DNA of 63,583 bases from Pseudomonadota bacterium (GTDB lineage: Bacteria > Desulfobacterota > Anaeroferrophillalia > Anaeroferrophillales > Tharpellaceae). The first letter of the stretch is position 1, and each line of letters starts with the position of its first letter. The notes under the pieces were generated by a model. That model was not told the DNA's origin, did not search any database, and was given only the letters and a program-made list of their open reading frames with translations. Of this stretch, positions 36,339 through 46,518 are shown one piece after another. The translations under genes were made by a program, and so were the position numbers. The stretch is from positions 1 through 63,583 of the forward strand of contig DSCM01000080.1 of NCBI GenBank assembly GCA_011049115.1, in the 5' to 3' direction.

Positions 36339-37085
36339 ATGACAGATGACCCCCAAGACACTCAGCAGCCCCCCGAAACCTGCGACTGCCCCCCTGGCGA
36401 GGCTGGAGCGCCGGCCTGGATGGCAACCTTCGCCGATCTGGCAACCCTGCTGATGACCTTCTTTGTCCTGCTCCTCTCTTTTGCCAACCTGGATATTGTT
36501 AAATTCAGAATGATGACGGGATCGGTCAAGAACGCCTTCGGGACACAAATCGAAAGGGCGGGAAATTACGATGAACGTTCCGAACTGCCGGTAACCATTC
36601 AGCTTTCCGATGAAGAGAATCGCACCATCGACATGATGCAAATGGGGGAACAATTCAGAAAAACCATTGAAGAACATGAACTTGAGGATAAAACGGAAAT
36701 CAAGGTCAATGATGACGGCGTCACCCTGACGGTGGATGGCACCTTCATGTTTGACGGCGGTTCAGCTGAGCTGAAACCTGAAGTGGTTAAATTTCTCGGG
36801 GAAATCGCCAAAATCATCGAGGAACACGATTATCCTCTCGCCATTGAAGGTCACTCTGACAATATCCCGATTAAATCCAATATTTATCCTTCCAACTGGG
36901 AACTTTCTTCTTCCCGGGCAACGGCGGTACTCCGCCATCTGATTGAGAGACACCGCGTGCCGGCAAAAAGATTGATGGCCGTGGGCTATGCGGACACGCG
37001 CCCTCTGGTGGCCAATACCAGTCCGGAAAATCGAGCTAAAAATCGTCGGGTTGAGTTTCATTTCAAAAAGAATTCCGCCGAATAA
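36339..37085 (+). CDS. motB: Flagellar motor stator protein MotB/PomB
   Basis: A 248-residue stator partner. The N-terminus has a CDCPPGEAGAPAWMATFADL segment very like PomB, leading into a single membrane helix (LATLLMTFFVLLLSF) that contains the ion-carrying Asp of FADL. The C-terminal OmpA/MotB domain shows IEGHSDNIPI, SNWELSSSRATAVLRHLIE, GYADTRPL and NRAKNRRVEFHF. The PomB-like start suggests a sodium-driven motor; this needs functional proof. Confidence 0.93.
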   Translation: MTDDPQDTQQPPETCDCPPGEAGAPAWMATFADLATLLMTFFVLLLSFANLDIVKFRMMTGSVKNAFGTQIERAGNYDERSELPVTIQLSDEENRTIDMMQMGEQFRKTIEEHELEDKTEIKVNDDGVTLTVDGTFMFDGGSAELKPEVVKFLGEIAKIIEEHDYPLAIEGHSDNIPIKSNIYPSNWELSSSRATAVLRHLIERHRVPAKRLMAVGYADTRPLVANTSPENRAKNRRVEFHFKKNSAE

Positions 37086-37098
37086 ATTTGGCTGAAGT

Positions 37099-37327
37099 CC
37101 TAATACGGGAATAATCCCGCAACCCAAATGATTTTCACGGCCCGTACCTAAAGGTATTTCCTTTGGTCACAAATAAGTACTCTGATCAGGCCCAGCAGAG
37201 CTGGATAAGTTTCTTCATTTGGACATCCCCTTCGGGGATAACCCGTGAAGCACTTAACATTTTCTTGTTTTGCTGGCTGAAAAAAGGTTGAAAAAAACAA
37301 GAAAATAACCTGTGAGGTACTGATATC
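37099..37327 (+). repeat. Dispersed structured noncoding repeat, copy A (long)
   Basis: The 367-nt gap 37086-37452 between convergent motB and the cobalamin gene holds this element. Three blocks recur in the same order and spacing logic at 56413-56529 (inverted): 37099-37127 (with a CGGGA/TCCCG hairpin), 37170-37189 (18 of 20 identical) and 37301-37327 (23 of 27). Copy A has extra sequence between blocks, including a perfect 13-bp inverted repeat (ATTTTCTTGTTTT at 37259-37271 against 37294-37306). It encodes no convincing protein. Confidence 0.6.
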
Positions 37328-37353
37328 GCTCTTGAAAATCGCAAAAAACCGAA

Positions 37354-37407
37354 CGGAGCCGTCGCAGCTCCGATGCGAGACGCCCGCAACCCGGAAGATG
37401 CGGCGTC
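37354..37407. other. Two hairpins between convergent motB and cobD
   Basis: CGGAGC/GCTCCG (37354-37372) and GACGCC/GGCGTC (37379-37407; 8 bp with one bulged C) form consecutive stems. Neither has a U-run, so they are not classical terminators. They lie just beyond repeat copy A and may belong to the same structured RNA or act as a barrier between converging transcripts. Confidence 0.35.
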
Positions 37408-37452
37408 CATTAAAGTCAGCCGCCGTGACGAAGGTTACAGGGGAACGAAAAC

Positions 37453-38532
37453 TCAGCGATAGGCCTGCAAGGCCTTAATCAGCCGGAGATTCTCCATTTC
37501 ACCCTTGACGGCAAAACGCATGTATTCGCGCCCTAGACCAAAATAATCCGCGCATGAGCGCACCAGAATTTTTTCCCGGCTAAAAAGAAATCTTTTCAAA
37601 TCATCAATATCAATAGCCCGAGCCAGACGGGCCAGTAGGTAATTAACCCGGGAGGGAAAGATTTCTAACCAGTCCAGCGCGGACAAGGCCGCAGTCAGAT
37701 AGTTTCTCTGCTGTTCGATCAGAGCAATCGTCTCGGCCATGAAATTTTTGTCGTTTTTCAGAGCCGTGGTTGCGGCGGCCATCGCTATCGAATTCAAACT
37801 CCAAGGTTCAAGCAGGCCGCCAATTTCACGCGCCAGTTTCTCCCCGGCCAGCAGATAACCACAACGCAATCCGGCCAAGGCATAAATTTTGGTCAAAGAG
37901 CGCAAAACCAGCAGATTATCAAATTCCTTAACCCGTTCTGCAAAGGAACAATCAGCGCCGACAAAATCAATAAAAGCCTCATCAATCACGCAGATGGTTC
38001 CAGCCTTTGCAAACCCCGAAATTATCTTTTCAAGTTCTTCCGGGGTTCTGAGACTTCCGGTGGGATTATTGGGGTTACAGATAAAAATCAGCTCCGCCTT
38101 ATACTCCAGGCTTTTTTTCAGAAGTTTGTCCAACGTATGAGGCTCTCCCTCGGACCAGCTGAGCAGATTAAAAACCCGGCCGCGCGCCAGAGCAAAAGCT
38201 CTTTCATACTCAGTAAAGGTCGGCGCCCAAAGCAGAACTTTTTTCGGCCTGAGGGCGCGAGCCAGTAAATAAATCAAAGCCGTGGAACCATTTCCGACAA
38301 TAACATCAGCTGCCGGCAAGCGGTGCCGCTGCGCTATGGCTTGGCGCAGGCTTTCGGCCCCGATCTCGGGATAGTTGGCAAGTCCGTCAAGCGCTTTCAA
38401 CATACTTTCTCGAACCCCCGGCGGCAAACCCAGAGGATTGATATTGGCGGAAAAATCAATTATTTCTTCAGGCTGCAGTCCGGCCTCAGCCGCCAAACGA
38501 AAAACCTCGCCGCCGTGAACCGGCATAATCAT
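37453..38532 (-). CDS. cobD: L-threonine-O-3-phosphate decarboxylase CobD
   Basis: A PLP-dependent class I/II aminotransferase-fold enzyme of 359 residues. The N-terminus HGGEVFRLAAEAG with IIDFSANINPLGLP is characteristic of CobD and not HisC. The PLP lysine is in SLTKIYALAGLRCGY (about residue 215); FICNPNNPTGSL and VIDEAFIDF are other cofactor motifs. It makes (R)-1-aminopropan-2-ol phosphate for the lower-ligand arm of cobalamin. It is encoded downstream of cbiB, which uses that product. HisC is the main alternative, but the context favours CobD. Confidence 0.85.
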   Translation of the reverse strand: MIMPVHGGEVFRLAAEAGLQPEEIIDFSANINPLGLPPGVRESMLKALDGLANYPEIGAESLRQAIAQRHRLPAADVIVGNGSTALIYLLARALRPKKVLLWAPTFTEYERAFALARGRVFNLLSWSEGEPHTLDKLLKKSLEYKAELIFICNPNNPTGSLRTPEELEKIISGFAKAGTICVIDEAFIDFVGADCSFAERVKEFDNLLVLRSLTKIYALAGLRCGYLLAGEKLAREIGGLLEPWSLNSIAMAAATTALKNDKNFMAETIALIEQQRNYLTAALSALDWLEIFPSRVNYLLARLARAIDIDDLKRFLFSREKILVRSCADYFGLGREYMRFAVKGEMENLRLIKALQAYR

Positions 38533-38733
38533 ATTCTTTTTCTTTAAGGACTTGATTTTTTATAACTCCATTTTAGCCAGGAATTCTTTCAATATAAATC
38601 AGCCTGAATCGCGACTCTTCGGCGTCGTTGATTCCTGCTTGTATCACGACAAGAGCATCCGGAAAAGCAGAGGACATGACCTGATTTCCGGATCAGCTGA
38701 AAGTTGCCCTAGATTACCCGATCGTTTTCTCTA

Positions 38734-39672
38734 TCAAACCCCAAAAAACAGTATCGCGGCAAAAAGAGCTGAACTCAGGTACAGAATGGCGATGGCTCTT
38801 CTGACATGCAATAAAGATACAACTTCCCGATCGTCGCCAATAAAAGGTTTGACTACCAGCTGACCGTGATAAAAATTATCTCCGCCAAGGCGCAAACCCA
38901 GAACCCCGGCCATGGCGGCTTCCGGATAAGCGCTGTTGGGACTGGCATGGGCTCCATGATCGCGAATTAGAATTCGCCAGCCGGCTCGCCAGTCCAGTCC
39001 CTGTATAAAAGCGGCCAGCAAGATCAGCATCGCGCTGATGCGAGCCGGAATAAAGTTAGCGACATCATCAAGCCGAGCCGCAAACCGGCCAAAATATAGA
39101 TAGCGTCTATTTTTATACCCTACCATGGAATCCAGGGTATTTATAGCCTTATAGATCCATACTAAAGGAATACCGCCTATAAAAAAATAAAACAGCGGGG
39201 CAATCACTCCGTCGCTTAAGTTTTCAGCCACGGTTTCGATCACGGCCCGCTGAATATCCTCCTCCGATAGTTGTCGGGTTTGCCGTCCGACAATGCGGGC
39301 CAATGCCATTCTTGCTTCTGAAATCCCCTGATCCTGTAAAGCTTTGATTACCTTAACGGCTTCAGCCGCTAAGCCGCCACAAGCCAGACCGGCATACAGC
39401 AGATAGCATGACACGGTTACATAGACAGGAAACCCACCTAGCCGGCTGATATAGATCAACCCCCAGACCACGGCGAAGGTTAGAGCCAACACTATCCCCG
39501 TCAGCAGAAAGCCGGCCCAAAGTTCTTTCTGGTGGTTTTCTTTTGTCGGATATAAAATTTTTTCCAGCCAGGAAATTAAATGACCAATGCCGATCACCGG
39601 ATGAAAACGAGCAAAAATTTTGTCGGCGAAGATAAAATCCGCCCAGATTGCAACTATTAAAACCAATTTCAT
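38734..39672 (-). CDS. cbiB: Adenosylcobinamide-phosphate synthase CbiB
   Basis: A membrane enzyme of 312 residues that attaches the aminopropanol arm to adenosylcobyric acid. The ATG at 39672 has AGGA about 9 nt upstream. Motifs are HPVIGIGHLISWLEK, RMALARIVGRQTRQLSEEDI, ETVAENLSDGVIAPLFYF, NTLDSMVGYKN and DHGAHASPNSAYPEAAMAGV, all typical of CbiB. Several membrane helices are predicted. Its own promoter lies at 39734-39762. No cobalamin riboswitch sequence is visible in the leader. The 201-nt gap to cobD holds only small dyads. Confidence 0.93.
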   Translation of the reverse strand: MKLVLIVAIWADFIFADKIFARFHPVIGIGHLISWLEKILYPTKENHQKELWAGFLLTGIVLALTFAVVWGLIYISRLGGFPVYVTVSCYLLYAGLACGGLAAEAVKVIKALQDQGISEARMALARIVGRQTRQLSEEDIQRAVIETVAENLSDGVIAPLFYFFIGGIPLVWIYKAINTLDSMVGYKNRRYLYFGRFAARLDDVANFIPARISAMLILLAAFIQGLDWRAGWRILIRDHGAHASPNSAYPEAAMAGVLGLRLGGDNFYHGQLVVKPFIGDDREVVSLLHVRRAIAILYLSSALFAAILFFGV

Positions 39673-39733
39673 CTCAGTTGTTCCTGAAATCCCAGCTACG
39701 CCATTGACGCCAAACGATATTGTGAGGCTGCAT

Positions 39734-39762
39734 CTTCTACAGCAAAACTTTACAGTTGTCAA
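39734..39762 (-). promoter_or_regulatory. Sigma70-type promoter for cbiB-cobD
   Basis: Minus-strand TTGACA (39757-39762) and TAGAAG (39734-39739) are 17 nt apart. A start near 39727 leaves a leader of about 55 nt before the cbiB ATG, too short for a standard cobalamin riboswitch. Confidence 0.5.
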
Positions 39763-40025
39763 AAGTCCTGCTTTCAGTTATAAATACGGGCTGGTGAAGA
39801 TCGTGCTGAAAAGTAAAAATCACGGATTTATATATGGTTATCCAGACATCTCCCGCCCTCTTGCCGGCATTGTAAGTTTATAGTCACGATTTCTTAAACC
39901 ATCCCCTTACGGCAAAAGACTAAAGGGCGGTAGCGCAGAATGCGTCTCAAATTCTGTCCGCCAATGTCGTCGTTGAAACTTGATACAAAACTTAATCAAT
40001 CTTCCAATTCGAAGGAAATTAACCT
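39763..40025. promoter_or_regulatory. dnaA upstream region with DnaA-box-like site and hairpin
   Basis: Together with the cbiB leader this makes a 353-nt gap without a gene. It contains TTATCCAGA (39838-39846), one base off the TTATCCACA DnaA box, and an inverted repeat at 39926-39962 (CAGAAT/ATTCTG plus GGCGG/CCGCC) about 65 nt before the dnaA ATG. A GAAGGAAA ribosome-binding site precedes the start. The box may serve DnaA autoregulation. Confidence 0.4.
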
Positions 40026-41366
40026 ATGGATAACAATGAGTTCTGGAGAGAGGTGCTTGGGCGTATCCAGAACGAAGTCAGCGATCGTGATTTCATTTCA
40101 TTTTTCAAGGATATCGAACTTAAGGAAAAATCCGACACTCATATCTTGATAGAATTTCCAAGTTCATTCGCCAAAGAATGGATTAATGATAATCACAGTG
40201 ATATCTTCTCTCGCGTAGCTTCTGCGCTCAATGGCTCAAAACTATCAGTTAAAAACAGCATCAGTAACAAAAAAAAACCTTTCGTCAAAAAGAATAACGT
40301 TGTAGCTCCGATAAGACCCTCCTTGCCGGACTGTCTTAAACCGGAGTTTACTTTTGAAAATTTTGTCGTTGGCCCTCCGAATCAATTCTCACATGCTGCC
40401 GCCCAGGCCGTCGCCAAACAGCCCGGTATAAGCTATAATCCATTGTTTATCTACAGTGTCCCGGGACTTGGCAAAACGCATCTGCTCAATGCGATCGGCA
40501 ACTTTATCAAAAAAGAATCCCCCGACTACAACATCTGTTATATTACCTCTGAAGATTTTACCAACGAAATGGTTGACTGCCTGTTGGCCGGCAAACCTAA
40601 AATGGCGGATTTTCGCAATAAATATCGTCAGGTAGACGTTCTATTGATAGACGATATCCAGTTTATCGGCGGCAAGGAAAGTACTGAGGAGGAGTTTTTT
40701 CACACCTTCAACACACTTGAAAAAAATCAGAAACAGATAGTCATGACCAGTGATCGTCTGCCTAATGATATTCCTAAACTGGAAAGCCGCTTACGCTCCC
40801 GTTTTCAAATGGGCCTGATTGCCGATATTCAGCCTCCGGATAAGGAAACCCTGGTCGCTATCCTCATTACCAAGGCTAAACAGGAAAATATTCCTCTCAA
40901 AAAAGATGTAGCTTTCTTTCTCGCCGAACATCTTTCCAATCTTGATATTCGGCGAATAATCGGTACTCTAAATCGAATTGCCCTGCATGCTTCCTTCAAG
41001 GAACTGGAAATCATCGACATCGCTTTTGCCAAAAAAACCCTTGAGGAACTAAATATATTATCACTCAATGAAATTAATGTGAGTATCGAAGAAATTATTA
41101 AAAGGGTTGCCGATCACTTTAAGATAAGCAGCAAGGATCTTCTCTCAAAAAAGAAAACCAAAAATATCGTCTTTCCTAGACAAATTGCCATGTCCCTGGC
41201 AAGAACCATCACCCAGGAATCATTTCCTGAAATAGGTAACAAATTCGGTGGAAAAGACCATGCAACCGTGATGCATGCCTGTAAAAAAATCGAAAAAGAA
41301 ATTACTCTTGACCGCAAAACAGCTACTCTTATTGAAGGCCTGAAGGAAAAAATTCTTTCCCCTTAA
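40026..41366 (+). CDS. dnaA: Chromosomal replication initiator DnaA
   Basis: A 446-residue AAA+ initiator. Domain I is about 1-80, followed by a short basic linker. Domain III starts near 105 with FENFVVGPPNQFSHAAAQAV. The P-loop is PGLGKTHLLNAIG and Walker B is VDVLLIDDIQFIGGKE; sensor regions follow. Domain IV ends with the DnaA-box-binding signature FGGKDHATVMHACKKIEKE. Base composition is clearly more AT-rich than the glycan and secretion regions. Its position beside dnaN marks the origin. Confidence 0.98.
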   Translation: MDNNEFWREVLGRIQNEVSDRDFISFFKDIELKEKSDTHILIEFPSSFAKEWINDNHSDIFSRVASALNGSKLSVKNSISNKKKPFVKKNNVVAPIRPSLPDCLKPEFTFENFVVGPPNQFSHAAAQAVAKQPGISYNPLFIYSVPGLGKTHLLNAIGNFIKKESPDYNICYITSEDFTNEMVDCLLAGKPKMADFRNKYRQVDVLLIDDIQFIGGKESTEEEFFHTFNTLEKNQKQIVMTSDRLPNDIPKLESRLRSRFQMGLIADIQPPDKETLVAILITKAKQENIPLKKDVAFFLAEHLSNLDIRRIIGTLNRIALHASFKELEIIDIAFAKKTLEELNILSLNEINVSIEEIIKRVADHFKISSKDLLSKKKTKNIVFPRQIAMSLARTITQESFPEIGNKFGGKDHATVMHACKKIEKEITLDRKTATLIEGLKEKILSP

Positions 41367-41618
41367 CAAAGATGTTAACAAGATGTAAGTCACTGTAAAA
41401 ATCATGTTGATAAACCGTAAAGTAACCTCCAGTAGTCAACAGCTTAAAATTTATCAACTTAGAGACCTGAACTGTCAACATAAAATTCAACATCTGTAAT
41501 GATATAATTTTCTTTAAAAGAACGAGTACTTATCTGTTTTTTTCACAGCTTAACAGGTTCTATTACTATTACTAAAGATTTAAATTCTATTTATAAATAA
41601 TAGATTTAGAGAGAACAA
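41367..41618 (+). other. oriC: Predicted oriC: DnaA boxes and DnaA-trio element
   Basis: The dnaA-dnaN spacer is AT-rich. DnaA-box-like nonamers are TTATCAACA (minus, 41405-41413), TTATCAACT (plus, 41451-41459), TTATCTGTT (41530-41538) and TTTTTCACA (41539-41547). Just after the last, CTATTACTATTACTA at 41560-41574 equals five consecutive DnaA-trios (TAG/TAA) on the complementary strand. It is followed by an AT-rich tract. This box-trio order resembles the basal unwinding system described in Bacillus. Transcription directions on both sides also diverge from this area. Confidence 0.7.
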
Positions 41619-42779
41619 ATGGAAATCATCGCCGACCGAATTCAATTAAGTAGCTGCCTTCAGAAGATTCAATACATTCTGGAAAAATCATCTTCACTTA
41701 ATAATTCAGAAAATATTCTTTTAAGAACCCATGAAAGTCAGCTTCAGGTGATCGCCTTTGATCAAAATTGCAGCGGCATGGGTACCATTCCAGCGGAAAT
41801 AATTCAGCATGGAAGTCTTTCGCTGAATGGAAGAAAAATTTATGACCTCGTCAAAAGCTTAAATGATGATCAGGTTAAAATCTTAAAAAACAGTGACAAC
41901 AGTCTGATTTCAATTGAAGACAGTCGCAGTTCGTTTAAAATAATCAGTGCCGACATCGATGAATTTCCTGAAATAAATTTCAATATCCCGCAAAATTGTA
42001 TCTCGATTGAAAATGGGAACTTGGTGCAATTGATTGATCTGACGATCTTTTCAATTGCCAAAATTTCTGATCCCCGATACAACCTGCAGGGTGTCTTTCT
42101 TGAAATTGAGCCGAGCAACGGCCTCGCTAAAGCGGTTTTTTCTGAAGCTGATGATATAACTCCAGGTTCACATCAGTTTTCTCTGATTGCGACCGACGGT
42201 CATCGGGTGGCAGTAGCCCGTACCGATCAGATATCCGGTCGGATAAAGATGGGCGAAAGAAAAATTTTTTCCCGTAAAAGTCTGCAGGAGATAAAAAGTG
42301 TTTTCAATGCTAATGAAAATTTAAAACTTGGCTTCGACGATAACGAGGTAGTGATCTGGGGAAATGTTTTTGTCTTGATTTTACGCATGCTTCAGGGTGA
42401 TTTTCCAGATTACCGCAAAATGATTCCTGAGCATTTCAGCAATAAGCTAGTTATAGACCGCGAACCTTTTCTTTTCACCCTTAAACAAATGAATTTATTA
42501 GCTCATGACCACTATAAAGGGGTGGTTTTGAATCTAAGCGATAACGGTCTGAAAATTTCCATAGATAACCCGGAAATGGGGCATGGTCATACGGATATTA
42601 AACTTGATTATCAGGGGGAACCCTTTGAAATAGGTTTTAATATCAGTTATCTGTTGGATTTTCTTCAAGCTGTCCCGGATGAAAAGATTGTTCTCGAAAT
42701 AAACAATAAAAAACAGCCCTGTCTTATCAGAGGTTACGAGCACGATGAATTTATGTGTGGAATTATGCCGATAAGTTAA
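41619..42779 (+). CDS. dnaN: DNA polymerase III beta sliding clamp
   Basis: A 386-residue clamp subunit that tethers polymerase III to DNA. The three-domain repeat is visible, with landmarks FSLIATDGHRVAVARTD, GDFPDYRKMIPEHF (domain 2 to 3 boundary), and a C-terminus ending in FMCGIMPIS, where family members usually end in a MPMRL-like strand. An AGAGAG site precedes the ATG. gyrB follows after 33 nt with no recF between them. Confidence 0.97.
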   Translation: MEIIADRIQLSSCLQKIQYILEKSSSLNNSENILLRTHESQLQVIAFDQNCSGMGTIPAEIIQHGSLSLNGRKIYDLVKSLNDDQVKILKNSDNSLISIEDSRSSFKIISADIDEFPEINFNIPQNCISIENGNLVQLIDLTIFSIAKISDPRYNLQGVFLEIEPSNGLAKAVFSEADDITPGSHQFSLIATDGHRVAVARTDQISGRIKMGERKIFSRKSLQEIKSVFNANENLKLGFDDNEVVIWGNVFVLILRMLQGDFPDYRKMIPEHFSNKLVIDREPFLFTLKQMNLLAHDHYKGVVLNLSDNGLKISIDNPEMGHGHTDIKLDYQGEPFEIGFNISYLLDFLQAVPDEKIVLEINNKKQPCLIRGYEHDEFMCGIMPIS

Positions 42780-45194
<2,415 letters not shown>

Positions 45195-45228
45195 TGCAGG
45201 TTTTTATAGCGCTTTTACCGCTCAGCTA

Positions 45229-45257
45229 TTGACAATAAATCAATTTAATGCTAGATG
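45229..45257 (+). promoter_or_regulatory. Promoter upstream of tRNA-Gln
   Basis: TTGACA (45229-45234), 17 nt spacer, then an extended -10 element TGCTAGATG with the hexamer TAGATG at 45252-45257. Initiation near 45264 would place the mature tRNA about 25 nt downstream. Confidence 0.5.
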
Positions 45258-45288
45258 GCACCGCTCTTAAGTAAAGCAGCGTAAATCC

Positions 45289-45362
45289 TGGGAGATCGTC
45301 CAACGGCAGGACTACGGACTCTGACTCCGTCAATCCAGGTTCGAATCCTGGTCTCCCAGCCA
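45289..45362 (+). tRNA. tRNA-Gln (anticodon CTG)
   Basis: A complete cloverleaf. Acceptor TGGGAGA pairs with TCTCCCA; the anticodon stem ACGGA/TCCGT holds the loop CTCTGAC with anticodon CTG; the T-arm CCAGG-TTCGAAT-CCTGG is perfect; the 3' CCA is encoded. It reads CAG codons. Confidence 0.95.
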
Positions 45363-45378
45363 TTATGGTTATAGTTTT

Positions 45379-45409
45379 GTTGGCTTGGTTAGCGCCAGCC
45401 AACGTTTTC
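45379..45409 (+). terminator. Weak intrinsic terminator between the two tRNAs
   Basis: GTTGGCT (45379-45385) pairs with AGCCAAC (45397-45403), 7 bp, followed by GTTTTCT. It may end the tRNA-Gln transcript or be a processing hairpin if both tRNAs are co-transcribed. Confidence 0.4.
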
Positions 45410-45435
45410 TCGTAAGTACTGACCTTTTACTATAA

Positions 45436-45511
45436 GGTCCCATCGTCTAGTGGCCTAGGATATCGCCCTCTCACGGCGAAGACACGGGTTCGAGTCCCGT
45501 TGGGACTACCA
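45436..45511 (+). tRNA. tRNA-Glu (anticodon CTC)
   Basis: The acceptor GGTCCCA pairs with TGGGACT (one G-U), discriminator A and encoded CCA. The anticodon stem TCGCC/GGCGA holds the loop CTCTCAC with anticodon CTC. The T-arm is ACGGG-TTCGAGT-CCCGT. The D-arm GTCTAGTGGCCTAGGAT is typical for tRNA-Glu. It reads GAG codons. Confidence 0.95.
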
Positions 45512-45568
45512 TGCTTGGGGTTGGGGAAATAAAATTCTTATAATTAAATTGGTACAAGTGAAAGACTT

Positions 45569-45703
45569 ATGAAAAGAACATTTCAGCCCAGTAATTTGAA
45601 AATGAAAAGAAAACATGGTTTTCGTGCCCGTAGCAGCAGCGCCGCCGGTCGTCTGATATTGAACAGACGGAGACAAAAAGGAAGAAAACGTCTCTCGGCC
45701 TGA
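45569..45703 (+). CDS. rpmH: 50S ribosomal protein L34
   Basis: A 44-residue, strongly basic protein, [18 protein letters not shown] at its start and [14 protein letters not shown] at its end: a full-length L34. It lies 57 nt after tRNA-Glu and 19 nt before rnpA, the usual rpmH-rnpA pair. A TATAAT hexamer at 45539-45544 with a poor -35 (TTGGGG) could be its promoter. Confidence 0.97.
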   Translation: MKRTFQPSNLKMKRKHGFRARSSSAAGRLILNRRRQKGRKRLSA

Positions 45704-45722
45704 TCGACGGGTAGAATCAGCC

Positions 45723-46082
45723 GTGGTTTCACAGAATCTGCCCCCAAGTGAAAGATTGAAAAAAAGGCGAGAATATCTTGATCTGTTTAATCGGGGCAAG
45801 AAAGTCAATGCCAGGCATCTCATTCTTTTTACCGGAGCTAATGGCGGGCAACAAGCCAAATTAGGTATTACCGCTAGCCGAAGGGTAGGCGGCGCGGTAG
45901 TCAGAAACCGGGTCAAACGATTGATCAGAGAATATTATCGCCGGCATAAGAATGTTTTTGCAACGGGAATAAATTATTCGCTGGTTGTGAAGGAGAGTTT
46001 CGGTCGCTTATCAAGAGAAGAAGCCGAGGACCAACTGGCTCTTCTTCTCGAAAAAGGTAGTCGTCGTTTCGGCCAATGCTGA
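45723..46082 (+). CDS. rnpA: Ribonuclease P protein component
   Basis: A 119-residue basic protein that assists the RNase P RNA in maturing tRNA 5' ends. The central RNR signature AVVRNRVKRLIREYYRRH is present, preceded by KLGITASRRVGGA. It overlaps yidD by 7 nt. The start GTG at 45723 is in a conserved location after rpmH. Confidence 0.95.
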   Translation: MVSQNLPPSERLKKRREYLDLFNRGKKVNARHLILFTGANGGQQAKLGITASRRVGGAVVRNRVKRLIREYYRRHKNVFATGINYSLVVKESFGRLSREEAEDQLALLLEKGSRRFGQC

Positions 46083-46285
46083 AAAAAATCTGCATATTAA
46101 TAGTTAAACTATATCAGTTTTTCCTGGCTCCCTATTTCGGTCATTCCTGTCGTTTTTACCCCTCCTGTTCACAATACATGCTTGATGCTCTGGAAAAATA
46201 TGGTTTACGGCGCGGGATTCTTAAAGGTCTCTGGCGGATCATGCGTTGCAGTCCTTTATCTCCGGGTGGCTATGATCCGGCTTAA
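46076..46285 (+). CDS. yidD: Membrane protein insertion efficiency factor YidD
   Basis: A 69-residue member of the YidD family: YQFFLAPYFGHSCRFYPSCS followed by QYMLDALEKYG and CSPLSPGGYDPA. It helps YidC-dependent membrane insertion. It overlaps rnpA, in the standard rnpA-yidD-yidC order. A 233-nt gap follows before yidC. Confidence 0.95.
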   Translation: MLKKICILIVKLYQFFLAPYFGHSCRFYPSCSQYMLDALEKYGLRRGILKGLWRIMRCSPLSPGGYDPA

Positions 46286-46518
46286 AGGCGGTTTAAGCTT
46301 GATTTATCCATTGAATCTTGACGTTTCTGCCGGCTGGCAGCTCTCTGGCAAGACCATCTTATTCAGGAAAGAGGGATGAATAAGGTCTTATCTTCATCGG
46401 TCTGGAAATTATTCAGGCTCATTTTATTCTGACGATTACATCTTCCAAGTGGTCAGAGGCTTCGACAACCAGACCAGGCTTATTCGACTATTTTTAAAGT
46501 CAACAAAGGTTTTTAGTG

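Noticed and set aside
37186-37410. A 74-codon minus-strand frame in the motB-cobD gap
   Set aside because: It lies across the structured repeat copy A and its hairpins, and is not retained in copy B; it is better explained as noncoding.
38552-38863. A 103-codon plus-strand frame in the cobD-cbiB gap
   Set aside because: It runs into the antisense of cbiB, has no ribosome-binding site and no recognisable domain; the gap shows only small dyads.
39673-39900. Cobalamin riboswitch before cbiB
   Set aside because: No B12-box-like sequence is visible, and the predicted leader is about 55 nt, too short.
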